A DNA stretch of 14,095 nt from H2-BAC3 sp045863035 (lineage in GTDB: Bacteria > Bacteroidota > Ignavibacteria > Ignavibacteriales > Ignavibacteriaceae): assembly GCA_045863035.1 (NCBI GenBank), contig BTUV01000077.1:1-14095 (forward strand). Direction: 5' to 3'. Shown here in pieces: positions 1 through 6,057 of the stretch. The position numbers were made by a program, and so were the translations under genes. The notes under the pieces were generated by a model. That model saw only the letters and a program-made list of their open reading frames with translations, was not told the origin of the DNA and made no database searches. Positions within the stretch are counted from its first letter, which is position 1, and each line of letters opens with the position of its first letter.

Positions 1-26
1 CTTAAATCTCCAAAAATAGTTAAGTT

Positions 27-29
27 TGA
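27..29 (+). other. In-frame stop interrupting the alkD-like gene
   Basis: TGA sits in the same frame as the alkD-like reading frame, and conserved-looking family sequence begins right after it. Frame 1 is open from base 1 to a TGA at 82-84. A one-base slip between about 27 and 80 would join upstream coding sequence to the visible part. Whether this is a real lesion or an error near a contig edge cannot be settled here. Confidence 0.55.
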
Positions 30-86
30 ATTCCAATTCCATCTGAAGCATTACACTATGACGCACGGCTTCTGGCTATTCTGATT

Positions 87-539
87 ATGAAACCGGCAGA
101 ACTCTCGGTTGAAGAGCTGAGTGTAATGGCATGTGACCTTGGGCTGGACTGGGTTGCCGACTGGTTTAACTCATATTTACTTAAAGATTCACCGCACAAA
201 GAAGAACTGCGGGAGCTTTGGATGAATTCAGATCACCCCTGGCAGGCACGGTGCGGCTGGAGTTTGACAGCAAGTAAAATTGCAAAGGGCGCTGATGGTC
301 TTGATCTGAAAAAAATCTTAGACCGGATCGAAAATGAAATGCCCAAAGCAGCGCCGGAGGTTCAGTGGACAATGAATTTTGCCCTGGCTTACTGTGGTAT
401 TAACCATCCTGATTTCAGAACAAGAGCGCTGGAAATTGGAGAAAAACTTGGTATATATCGGGACTATCCTGTCTCTAAAGGATGCACTTCCCCTTTCGCG
501 CCAATCTGGATTAACGAAATGGTGAGCAGACAGAAATAA
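87..539 (+). CDS. DNA alkylation repair protein (AlkD-like), C-terminal part; N-terminus interrupted
   Basis: The 150 residues read as the C-terminal two thirds of the AlkD/HEAT-like DNA glycosylase family, which removes positively charged alkylated bases from DNA in the cytoplasm. Motifs include LDWVADWFNS near residues 20-29, where D25 is a good candidate for the catalytic Asp of AlkD, and PWQARCGWSL near residues 51-60, where R55 may match the DNA-contacting Arg. The Trp of the AlkD W-x3-D motif is not present at the equivalent place. Family-like sequence (SEALHYDARLLAILI) continues upstream of the ATG to about position 30, but an in-frame TGA lies at 27-29, so the ATG at 87 is probably an internal Met. 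Usual family length is about 220-240 aa. The first 84 bases are open in another frame, which suggests a frameshift, true or from sequencing error. It could also simply be a decayed gene. Confidence 0.75.
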   Translation: MKPAELSVEELSVMACDLGLDWVADWFNSYLLKDSPHKEELRELWMNSDHPWQARCGWSLTASKIAKGADGLDLKKILDRIENEMPKAAPEVQWTMNFALAYCGINHPDFRTRALEIGEKLGIYRDYPVSKGCTSPFAPIWINEMVSRQK

Positions 540-543
540 ATTT

Positions 544-571
544 ACAATGAACAATGTACAATGATCAATAT
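544..571 (+). repeat. Period-7 tandem tract, unit ACAATGA
   Basis: Units read ACAATGA, ACAATGT, ACAATGA, TCAATAT, beginning four bases after the stop codon of the alkD-like gene. A shorter version with the same unit is at 3099-3119. It belongs to the group of 7-nt tracts found at several gene ends in this window. Confidence 0.7.
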
Positions 572-586
572 TAAAGCATTGTGGTA

Positions 587-871
587 ATTCCGGCTTATCC
601 CATAATCGTCTCCCGCTGCTATTCATTAAAATAATCATGAATGTACAGACACGCCGCGGCGTGTCTCGAAGTTGTGAAAAATGATTCCGGCTTATCCCAT
701 AACCGTCTCCCGCTGCTATTCATCAAAGTAATCATGAAAGTACAGACACGCCGCGGCGTGTCTCGAAGTTGTGAAAAATGATTCCGGCTCATCCCGTAAC
801 CGTCTTCCGCTGCTATTCATCAAAATAATCATGAATGTACAGCCACGCCGCGGCGTGTCTCGAAGTTGTGA
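587..871. repeat. Three tandem copies of a 97-bp unit with a 20-bp palindrome
   Basis: Copies are 587-683, 684-780 and 781-871, each starting ATTCCGGCT. Copies 1 and 2 differ at about four positions, and copies 2 and 3 at about six over the shared part. Each holds the palindrome AGACACGCCGCGGCGTGTCT (647-666 and 744-763; third copy at 841-860 with one arm base changed to C), which could form a strong GC-rich hairpin or cruciform on either strand. No coding capacity and no transposase. It resembles a REP/BIME-type extragenic repeat, but the family is not one I can name. Confidence 0.85.
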
Positions 872-1175
872 TACACAAATCTTGAAAATCCTCTCAATTC
901 TGACAATCCAGCTCATCTCGCGGACTGCCCTATTCTTTTCCGAATGGTTAAAATATCCGGGTAGCATCAACCTAAGCCCTATTGCTTATTAAGCGGACAA
1001 GCTTTCCTCTGACAAAAATTATTATTTGCTAAAACGAAACTAATGTTCTGACATTTAACGCTGACTCAACAATATTTATTGACTTTTTTTCAAAAAATTG
1101 AAAAAAAAGTAAAAAAAACCGTCATTAACCTGTTTATTAATCGTTTTTTTAACCGTTTTTTTAACCCCCCGCCGC

Positions 1176-1183
1176 TACTTTTG
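1176..1183 (+). promoter_or_regulatory. Possible -7 promoter element TACTTTTG
   Basis: TACTTTTG matches the Bacteroidetes-type -7 consensus TAnnTTTG exactly. It would place transcription start near 1190, just before the leader hairpin. No clear TTG -33 element is seen at the right distance; two copies of CGTTTTTTTAACC lie immediately upstream instead. It fits as promoter of the 1249-3043 cluster, but a single 8-mer match is weak evidence. Confidence 0.35.
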
Positions 1184-1197
1184 TCCATATTAAAATA

Positions 1198-1250
1198 ATA
1201 TCCTTCCTTGCGGGGGAGAAGGGAGGATTATTTTCTGGAAGGAAGGATAT
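1198..1250 (+). promoter_or_regulatory. Leader hairpin covering the ribosome binding site and start codon, with a competing hairpin
   Basis: ATATCCTTCCTT (1198-1209) is a perfect 12-bp inverted match to AAGGAAGGATAT (1239-1250). The 3' arm contains the purine-rich ribosome binding site and the first two bases of the ATG at 1249. A second purine block, AAGGGAGGAT (1219-1228), can pair with 1200-1209 instead over 10 bp with one G-U pair and a 9-nt loop, which would free the start. Two mutually exclusive folds like this suggest translational switching or an RNA thermometer. Pairing is seen in the sequence; regulation is inferred. Confidence 0.5.
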
Positions 1251-1395
1251 GAAAAATCAAAAACAGAAGACCTGTGTTTACTGCGGAGAACAGATTTCGG
1301 CTAAGGCGCTCAGATGCAAATACTGCCGGATGGATCAGCCAAAGCCCCGTCTCGGAATTCTGAGCCGCATTCTGAGAAAACTGAGAGGGGTATAA
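1249..1395 (+). CDS. Small zinc-ribbon protein, 48 aa
   Basis: The ATG at 1249 follows a strong purine-rich site (GGAAGGAAGGAT). The 48-residue product has four cysteines at 9, 12, 23 and 26 in the pattern CVYCGEQISAKALRCKYC, a classic short zinc ribbon. Its tail (about residues 32-48, RLGILSRILRKLRGV) is basic and likely amphipathic, so it may touch membrane or nucleic acid. The four cysteines fall at exactly the same residue numbers as in the zinc ribbon of the TM2 protein at 2410, including the shared CGE and KA, so the two are probably paralogous modules. It is the first gene of the small-gene cluster, and its start is covered by the 1198-1250 hairpin. Function unknown; it could also be the stranded N-terminus of a decayed larger protein. 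Confidence 0.65.
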   Translation: MKNQKQKTCVYCGEQISAKALRCKYCRMDQPKPRLGILSRILRKLRGV

Positions 1396-1452
1396 GGTGG
1401 GTGAGCCAAGTATTCCGGGAAAATTTAATTTATCGGGAAAAGAGGGTTGATT

Positions 1453-1959
1453 GTGATTAAAAAAACTTTTACAATTACTATCATAACACTGCTTGCGGGG
1501 GTCATTTTTGTGAGTTTTCACTACAATGAGTTTGGCTATAATCCGATGCGGAGTGCGGAGGTAAAAGCTAAAAGCACGAAGGCAGTGAAAGTTCTTCCGG
1601 AGGAGCTTGCCGGCGTGTATAAGGGGGTTCGACCGCTTTATGTTATAAATGAATCGGAGTCGGCAAATCTGAGTCCGGGCAGAAAAAAGCCGGTGAAGAA
1701 AACAGAGCTGCACTTCATTGTTATTGAAACTGGAATTATCTGGCTGGCAGAATCCGACAGTCAGGATAGTACCTTCAGGCATTATGAAGGAAGTTACATG
1801 GTAACTGATAATTCAGAAAGCAGCGTAGAAATTAAAGCAGATTTCCGGGTGTGGAATAAACAAGGAAAAACGTATAGCATCCGGTTTGACCGAAGCATGG
1901 GGAAAGTTTTTGCGCGCGGTGAGGGGGAGCCGGAGTTTGAACTGCAATATATACAGTAG
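1453..1959 (+). CDS. Unknown membrane-anchored protein, 168 aa
   Basis: I do not recognise this protein. A GTG start at 1453 is preferred because AGAGGG ends six bases upstream; a TTG at 1447 abuts that site and would add only two residues. Residues 4-22 form one hydrophobic segment (TFTITIITLLAGVIFVSF), a signal peptide or N-terminal anchor. The remaining 145 or so residues are polar and look rich in beta strand, beginning with ELAGVYKG and including a YEGSYMV segment, which is loosely reminiscent of small beta-barrel periplasmic domains. No cysteine is present. It lies 57 nt after the zinc-ribbon gene and 66 nt before the lipoprotein gene, all on the same strand, so co-transcription is plausible. 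Likely location is inner membrane facing the periplasm. Confidence 0.7.
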   Translation: MIKKTFTITIITLLAGVIFVSFHYNEFGYNPMRSAEVKAKSTKAVKVLPEELAGVYKGVRPLYVINESESANLSPGRKKPVKKTELHFIVIETGIIWLAESDSQDSTFRHYEGSYMVTDNSESSVEIKADFRVWNKQGKTYSIRFDRSMGKVFARGEGEPEFELQYIQ

Positions 1960-2025
1960 CTTTGTCTCCTAATATATATAATCTTATTAAGGTTCATGTA
2001 AGCGAAAGAGTTAAGAGATGATCAG

Positions 2026-2337
2026 GTGAAAAAGAAAATAGTTTTATTCGCGGCGTTATTTTCATTGATGCTGATGACCAATGCATGCAGCTCAATTGAA
2101 CGTGACGCAAAAAAAGTTGCGGAATTGACCTGTGAGGCACAACAATTAATGAAGAGAGCAGCATCGGGGGATATGACGGTTCTTGAAAGAAGTCAGGAAT
2201 TGATTCTGGAGGCAAATACATTACGGGAAGAACTTGAAAAGAAATATACAACCGCTGAGGAGATGGAAGAATTTCTGAGGGCACTGAGCAGAAATCTTGA
2301 AGATTGCAGTAAGGATACCGGCAGTACATTTGAGTGA
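2026..2337 (+). CDS. Small putative lipoprotein, 103 aa
   Basis: The GTG at 2026 gives a basic N-terminus (KKK), a hydrophobic core (VLFAALFSLMLM) and Cys21 after TNA, which together form a plausible lipoprotein signal (lipobox-like MTNAC, not the strict consensus). The mature part of about 83 residues is charged and helical, with two more cysteines (C36 and C93) that could form a disulfide, and looks able to form a short helical hairpin or coiled coil. An ATG three codons upstream reads only M-I-R before a TGA overlapping the GTG, so it is not the start. No family recognised. It lies within a row of small same-strand genes; a membrane-tethered periplasmic role is inferred from the signal alone. 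Confidence 0.7.
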   Translation: MKKKIVLFAALFSLMLMTNACSSIERDAKKVAELTCEAQQLMKRAASGDMTVLERSQELILEANTLREELEKKYTTAEEMEEFLRALSRNLEDCSKDTGSTFE

Positions 2338-2409
2338 GGAGGGGATGGGCAAAGCAGTTATGGTACTATAAGATCATACAACTCTAAACAACCAAAAAGT
2401 GAGAAAAGA

Positions 2410-2739
2410 ATGAAAAACGAAAACGAAAAATTCTGTTCTGAATGTGGAGAGGTTATCCACATTAAAGCAGAAATTTGTCCTAAGTGTGGTATCAGGCAGG
2501 CGGCTACTGTTCATAACTCTCCTCAACAGAGGGAAAATGATAACAGAGGTTTAATTCTGCTGCTGCTTTGTTTCTTCCTCGGCTATCTGGGGGTGCATAG
2601 ATTTTACACCGGTCACACAGGAATAGGCATCGTGCAACTGCTTACACTCGGCGGATGCGGTATCTGGACGCTGGTTGATTTTATCATTATTCTGATGGGT
2701 AACTTTAAGGATGCTCAGGGGAATATTATTAAACTGTAG
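2410..2739 (+). CDS. Zinc-ribbon TM2 domain membrane protein, 109 aa
   Basis: Residues 9-26 are a zinc ribbon (C9, C12, C23, C26, pattern CSECGE and CPKCG). After a polar linker, residues 47-100 form a TM2 domain: a first membrane helix (LILLLLCFFLGYLG), the signature turn HRFYTGHTGIG and a second helix ending at VDFIIILMG. TM2 proteins are small two-helix inner-membrane proteins of unclear function, often with an N-terminal zinc ribbon. The ATG at 2410 follows GAGAAAAGA. The DUF2752 gene begins 10 nt after its stop, so the two are probably one transcript; such pairs are, from memory, common in Bacteroidota. The zinc ribbon mirrors the 48-aa protein at 1249. Confidence 0.9.
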   Translation: MKNENEKFCSECGEVIHIKAEICPKCGIRQAATVHNSPQQRENDNRGLILLLLCFFLGYLGVHRFYTGHTGIGIVQLLTLGGCGIWTLVDFIIILMGNFKDAQGNIIKL

Positions 2740-2749
2740 ATATGATACG

Positions 2750-3043
2750 ATGAAAACCCTGATAAGAAATTATCCGGTTATGATAATGACCGGATATTTC
2801 CTTGCAGCGTGGTTAATCGAAATGGCAGGCGGAGCAGATCTTGTTCCGCCTTGTCTCTGGAAGGCAATGTTTAACGCTGAATGTCCGGGTTGTGGACTGA
2901 GCACAGCCGGGGAGCGTCTGATGGTACTTGACCTGACAGGCGCCTGGCTGGCTAACCCATTGATATATATTGCCGCGCCGATTGTGGGGTATGTGGTTTA
3001 TAAGGAAGTATATAAGAATATATTCCGGACTTCTGCCAATTAG
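2750..3043 (+). CDS. DUF2752 domain membrane protein, 97 aa
   Basis: The ATG at 2750 is preferred over an earlier one at 2711 because the earlier one lies inside the TM2 gene and adds residues with no family character. The product has a first hydrophobic segment (about residues 10-26), then C35 and the family signature ECPGCGLSTAGERL at 44-57 with C45 and C48, then a second membrane segment after ANP (about 70-84), and a basic tail. DUF2752 proteins are small two-helix membrane proteins of unknown role whose CP-x-CGL motif suggests metal or thiol chemistry. No good ribosome binding site; the stop of the TM2 gene is 10 nt upstream, and a three-codon frame (2742-2753) ends overlapping this ATG, so coupled translation is possible. 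Confidence 0.85.
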   Translation: MKTLIRNYPVMIMTGYFLAAWLIEMAGGADLVPPCLWKAMFNAECPGCGLSTAGERLMVLDLTGAWLANPLIYIAAPIVGYVVYKEVYKNIFRTSAN

Positions 3044-3059
3044 TATGATGCGATTTGTT

Positions 3060-3114
3060 TCTGAATTAACGAAATGGTAAGCAGACAGAAATAAATTTAC
3101 AATGAGCAATGTAC
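3060..3114 (+). repeat. Second copy of the alkD-like gene's 3' end
   Basis: Bases 3060-3114 match 505-559 at 52 of 55 positions (differences at 3064, 3079 and 3106). The match spans the last codons and stop of the alkD-like gene (I-N-E-M-V-S-R-Q-K-stop) plus 20 bases beyond it. No more of that gene is recognisable upstream of 3060, where the DUF2752 gene ends at 3043. It is either a remnant of a duplication or a mobile extragenic module that happens to supply gene ends. Confidence 0.8.
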
Positions 3115-3180
3115 GATTAACAACTCCGAAGCTGCATTTTCAACGCACAATGAACATTTCCGGTAGCCACCGGGAATAAA

Positions 3181-3236
3181 TTAAGAATTAAGAATTAAAA
3201 ATTAAGAATTAAAAATTAAGAATTAAAAATTAAGAA
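3181..3236. repeat. Period-7 tandem tract, eight units of TTAAGAA/TTAAAAA
   Basis: Units are TTAAGAA, TTAAGAA, then TTAAAAA alternating with TTAAGAA to 3236. The alternation means a 14-bp higher-order unit has been copied. Stop codons (TAA) occur on both strands in every unit. Confidence 0.9.
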
Positions 3237-3363
3237 TCTGCAATGAACATTTCGGGCGGCCCGCTCTTTCCTGACAGAGGAAGTTTTTAACAGAATAAAT
3301 TTTCTGGCAGAATTTAAAATTGTGTTTGCCGGGTTCTGTATTGGAAAGAGGGGCAGATTACAT

Positions 3364-3405
3364 TTCATAATTCATAATTCATACTTCATACTTCATACTT
3401 CATAA
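3364..3405. repeat. Period-7 tandem tract, six units of TTCATAC/TTCATAA
   Basis: Order is TTCATAA twice, TTCATAC three times, TTCATAA once, ending at the base before the stop codon (3406-3408) of the minus-strand propeller gene. Read on that gene's strand the unit is GTATGAA/TTATGAA, the same as the tract overlapping the rlmD stop at 13911-13952, so the same unit follows two unrelated genes in the same transcriptional sense. Confidence 0.9.
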
Positions 3406-5808
3406 TTATTTAAGCAGTGTTATTTTGATTATACTGCTATATTCACCCGCATTCATCCGAACAAAATATATTCCGGTGGAAAGTCCCTCTCCGCTAAATT
3501 CGACAGTGTGTTTTCCGGCGCTCATATCCTGATTAACCAGTTCTTTAAGCTTTCTTCCGGTTATGTCATACACGCTTAGTGTTACCTTTGCGGTGAATGG
3601 AACTGAAAAGGTGATTACGGTTGCCGGATTGAACGGATTGGGATAGTTTTGTTCCAAAGAGTATGAAGTAACGCCGATTTCAAACTCCTGCTCAAGAGGA
3701 TAAATTTTCTCCTCACCGTTATAATCAGTCTGAATCAGCCGGTAGCGGTAGCTGCCCGGTTTAAGATTTTTATCGGAGTATATATAAGAACGGGGTTCGG
3801 CTGTGGTTCCGCCCGCGGGGAGTGTTGCCGCGGCAGTCCATCCGCTTTTGTTAAAGCTGCGTTCAACGCGGAACTCTTTACTGTTCTGCTCGGTAGCCGT
3901 AGTCCACTGCAGCGCAATATCAAATCCGGTGACGGAGCCGGTAAATGATGTCAGTTCAACGGGTACGTTTGAGGGCTGGTAATAACCCATTACGATACCG
4001 CTGTTACCGGAGATCCATGCGTGTGCTGCATCAGTCATCCACACATCATCAAAGGTGGAGATGGTGTAGCGCGGTTCAGCGGTCCATACTTTGCCGCCGT
4101 CTGTTGATATATACGCGTAACCGCTTGCGCAGGCAGCCATGGCAAAAGTTCCGGAAGGAGATTCAACGATGTGAATTCCCCATACTGACTGGTTGGGTGG
4201 AGTCTCAGCCGGGAACCAGTTAAGCCCGCCGTTGGTAGTATAGAAGGTATTGCCGCTTGTTCCTCCGGCAACTCCGGTAAATTTATTGGCGAAGGAGATT
4301 CCGTATGTGCCAAGCCCGCCATTGGAAAGCTGTTCGGTCCAGGTCTGCCCTCCGTTAGTGGTGGCGTATATCTTTTCTCCCGTACCGGCAACCCAACCGT
4401 ATTCGGGGTCAACAAAATCCATATCCCAAAGCAGTGAGGTGCTTCCGGCAATACTTACATCCTGCCAGGTGTTTCCGCCGTCAGTGGTTTTTGCGACTGC
4501 TCCGTTTGTACCGGCGGTATATCCGGTCAGAGGCGTTACAAAGTCAATACCAAGAAGCTGCGTTGTTGAGGGAAGTCCGGTTAACAGTTCAGAAAAGGTG
4601 GCGCCGCCATCAGTGCTGCGTACTACTTTTGATTCGTACGCTGCTATATATACGCGGTCGGCAGAGGGTACACTGACTTCATTAAGCTCAAGGGTACTTC
4701 CGGAAGTCAGCGGTGTAAAAGAGTAACCGCCGTCAGTAGATTTGGCAACATATCCGTTAGCGCCTACAACCCATCCGGTCAGATGGTCACTGTGAAATGA
4801 TATATCCTTCAGCCGGCTTGAAGTAAATCTGCGGTTGAGCGGCTGCCAGGTTGCTCCTGCATCGGTTGACTTATACATATATCCGGAACCTCCGGCAAGG
4901 TAAGCAACATTGTCAGAGGAGAAGCGGACATTGTAATATATAACGGATGTATTCAGTCCGCTAACCTGAGACCAGGTTGAGCCCATATCAGTTGAGCGGT
5001 AAACCAGCCCGCTGGCGCCGGAGGCAAGGCCGATGCCCTGCGAGTTAAAATGAATGCTCCAGAGCTGAGTGGTGCCTCCTGCGTTCAGAACCGCGCTCCA
5101 CGATGCACCGCCGTCGGTGGTTTTAAGAATACGGGTTCTGTGTCCGACCGCAAAACCGGTCAGTCCGGTACCGGAAGGAGGGAAATATATACCGCGGAAT
5201 TCGGTTGTGTTGCCCAGAGCCGGAAGAGGCATTTGTGCCCAGGTAGAGCCGCCATCGGTTGATTTAATAAAAGCATCTGCATTACCTGCAACATAGATGG
5301 TGTTGGCATCAGTGGCATATACTCCGTAAAGAGTTTTACCGGTAATCAGAGTATTAGACTGCGAAAACCATGAGCTTCCGCCGTTAGTGGTTTTAATAAT
5401 AAATCCGTTAAAGCCGACAGACCATCCGGTTGAAGCGCTGATGAAGTGGATATCATATTTTGTTGTATCAGGGGTATCAGTGATGGGAATCCACGTCAGA
5501 CCGCCGTCGGTGGTACGACTGAACTTGCCGTTGAGCGCGCCTGCAGCCCATCCGGTGTTATTATCAAGAAAGTATAAGCTGCGGTATATACCGTCACCGG
5601 GGAGCACCTGCTGGGTCCAGTTAACGCCGCCGTCTGTGGTCATAAAAAGCTCACCCTGAGCCGAGACGATAGCGTATTTATTTTCAGAGGGGGCAGTACC
5701 GATATAAAGTGTGTTGCCCGTAGGGTAAGGGTTTAACACAGACCAGGGGTTGTTGGTCTGTGCTGCAAGAGAAAAACAGAAAGAAAGTAAAAGAGCAAAA
5801 AATTTCAT
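3406..5808 (-). CDS. Secreted Asp-box/YCF48-like beta-propeller protein with T9SS sorting domain, 800 aa
   Basis: The start at 5808 is chosen over one 33 codons upstream because it gives a clean signal peptide (MKFFALLLSFCFSLAAQ) and lies nine bases after AAAAGGA. Residues 57-575 carry thirteen Asp-box motifs ([ST]T[DN]xGxxW/F, mostly TDGG), starting at 57, 99, 140, 183, 230, 272, 314, 357, 398, 441, 483, 524 and 568, with a regular 41-47 residue spacing, as in BNR/YCF48-like propellers. That is nearly enough for two seven-bladed propellers. Residues 615-712 look like an FN3-type domain (PVELTSF, then RVERS and YRYRLIQTDYNG). Residues 716-800 are a type IX sorting domain (NYPNPFNPAT, YDITGRKLKEL, LSTGIYFVRM). 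Expected location is the cell surface or exterior. Ligand unknown; such proteins are abundant in Ignavibacteria and are often poorly named photosystem II stability factor-like. Confidence 0.92.
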   Translation of the reverse strand: MKFFALLLSFCFSLAAQTNNPWSVLNPYPTGNTLYIGTAPSENKYAIVSAQGELFMTTDGGVNWTQQVLPGDGIYRSLYFLDNNTGWAAGALNGKFSRTTDGGLTWIPITDTPDTTKYDIHFISASTGWSVGFNGFIIKTTNGGSSWFSQSNTLITGKTLYGVYATDANTIYVAGNADAFIKSTDGGSTWAQMPLPALGNTTEFRGIYFPPSGTGLTGFAVGHRTRILKTTDGGASWSAVLNAGGTTQLWSIHFNSQGIGLASGASGLVYRSTDMGSTWSQVSGLNTSVIYYNVRFSSDNVAYLAGGSGYMYKSTDAGATWQPLNRRFTSSRLKDISFHSDHLTGWVVGANGYVAKSTDGGYSFTPLTSGSTLELNEVSVPSADRVYIAAYESKVVRSTDGGATFSELLTGLPSTTQLLGIDFVTPLTGYTAGTNGAVAKTTDGGNTWQDVSIAGSTSLLWDMDFVDPEYGWVAGTGEKIYATTNGGQTWTEQLSNGGLGTYGISFANKFTGVAGGTSGNTFYTTNGGLNWFPAETPPNQSVWGIHIVESPSGTFAMAACASGYAYISTDGGKVWTAEPRYTISTFDDVWMTDAAHAWISGNSGIVMGYYQPSNVPVELTSFTGSVTGFDIALQWTTATEQNSKEFRVERSFNKSGWTAAATLPAGGTTAEPRSYIYSDKNLKPGSYRYRLIQTDYNGEEKIYPLEQEFEIGVTSYSLEQNYPNPFNPATVITFSVPFTAKVTLSVYDITGRKLKELVNQDMSAGKHTVEFSGEGLSTGIYFVRMNAGEYSSIIKITLLK

Positions 5809-5989
5809 GATGATGGTTCCTTTTGCGTTTTCCGCGGAGAAAAAATTCTCTCTGAATCCGGAATGCTTCCGCGGAATATTTTCGGGAGAATACTTCTTAT
5901 AGAACAAACTGCCGGTTAAGGACAGAATGGGGGAGGAATAGCAAATTGATTCCGGAGCCCAAAAGAAAAATAAGGAAAAAGAGCGGAGT
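5809..5989 (-). other. Upstream region of the propeller gene with two TTCCGCGGA palindromes
   Basis: The palindromic core TCCGCGGA occurs at 5831-5838 and 5868-5875 (the second inside the 10-bp palindrome TTCCGCGGAA, 5867-5876), 37 bases apart, with GAGAAAAAATTCTC (5838-5851) between them. All lie between the gene start and any promoter. They might be an operator, or just more extragenic palindromes, since the same core recurs at 12236-12243. No promoter match was found with confidence. Confidence 0.3.
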
Positions 5990-6036
5990 AAAAAACAGAA
6001 AGGGTCATCCGTTCTTAATGAAGCAGAATGACCCTT
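5990..6036 (-). terminator. Intrinsic terminator of the DUF2892 gene
   Basis: AAGGGTCAT (6000-6008) pairs with ATGACCCTT (6028-6036), a 9-bp stem. Read on the minus strand the hairpin follows the DUF2892 stop by about 20 bases and is followed by TCTGTTTTTT, a good T tract. Confidence 0.7.
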
Positions 6037-6057
6037 GCAATAGGGGGGGGCGGCGGC

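Larger units (their letters stand above)
540..1248. other. Non-coding region with heptamer tract, 97-bp tandem repeats and leader of the small-gene cluster
   Basis: About 700 bases with no convincing gene. In order it holds: a short period-7 tract (544-571); three tandem 97-bp units (587-871); four loose 9-nt units of the form AATCxTGxx (878-913); unremarkable sequence to about 1080; an A/T-rich inverted repeat (1082-1110, about 12 bp of pairing around AAAA); two overlapping copies of CGTTTTTTTAACC (1142-1154 and 1154-1166); a possible promoter element (1176-1183); and a leader hairpin (1198-1250). The short open frames on either strand follow the repeats and have no coding character. Confidence 0.7.
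3044..3405. other. Repeat-rich intergenic region, no gene
   Basis: No credible gene. Contents: a copy of the alkD-like 3' end (3060-3114); a short ACAATGA tract inside it; an imperfect hairpin at about 3151-3169 (TTCCGGT against ACCGGGAA with one bulge); eight 7-nt TTAAGAA/TTAAAAA units (3181-3236); a second copy of the phrase CAATGAACATTTC (first at about 3148, again at 3241); a small GC hairpin (CGGGC, then GCCCG) near 3254-3264; and six 7-nt TTCATAC/TTCATAA units (3364-3405). DUF2752 (plus) and the propeller gene (minus) converge here, but no clear hairpin-plus-T-tract terminator is seen. Confidence 0.65.

Noticed and set aside
587..871. Phage attachment site or insertion sequence
   Set aside because: No integrase or transposase, no tRNA gene, and no flanking target duplication around the 97-bp units.
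1228..1782. 184-codon minus-strand open frame
   Set aside because: It runs opposite two plus-strand genes with binding sites and a membrane anchor; its protein has no recognisable features.
3181..3405. CRISPR array
   Set aside because: Units are 7 nt and contiguous with no spacers, and no cas gene is nearby.
4250..4726. Several plus-strand open frames inside the propeller gene
   Set aside because: They are shadows of the repeated Asp-box codons, which avoid stops in other frames; the minus frame has signal peptide, repeats and sorting domain.
6043..6050. Run of eight Gs as a phase-variation tract
   Set aside because: It lies after the DUF2892 stop, outside any coding region, and upstream of no gene on the plus strand.
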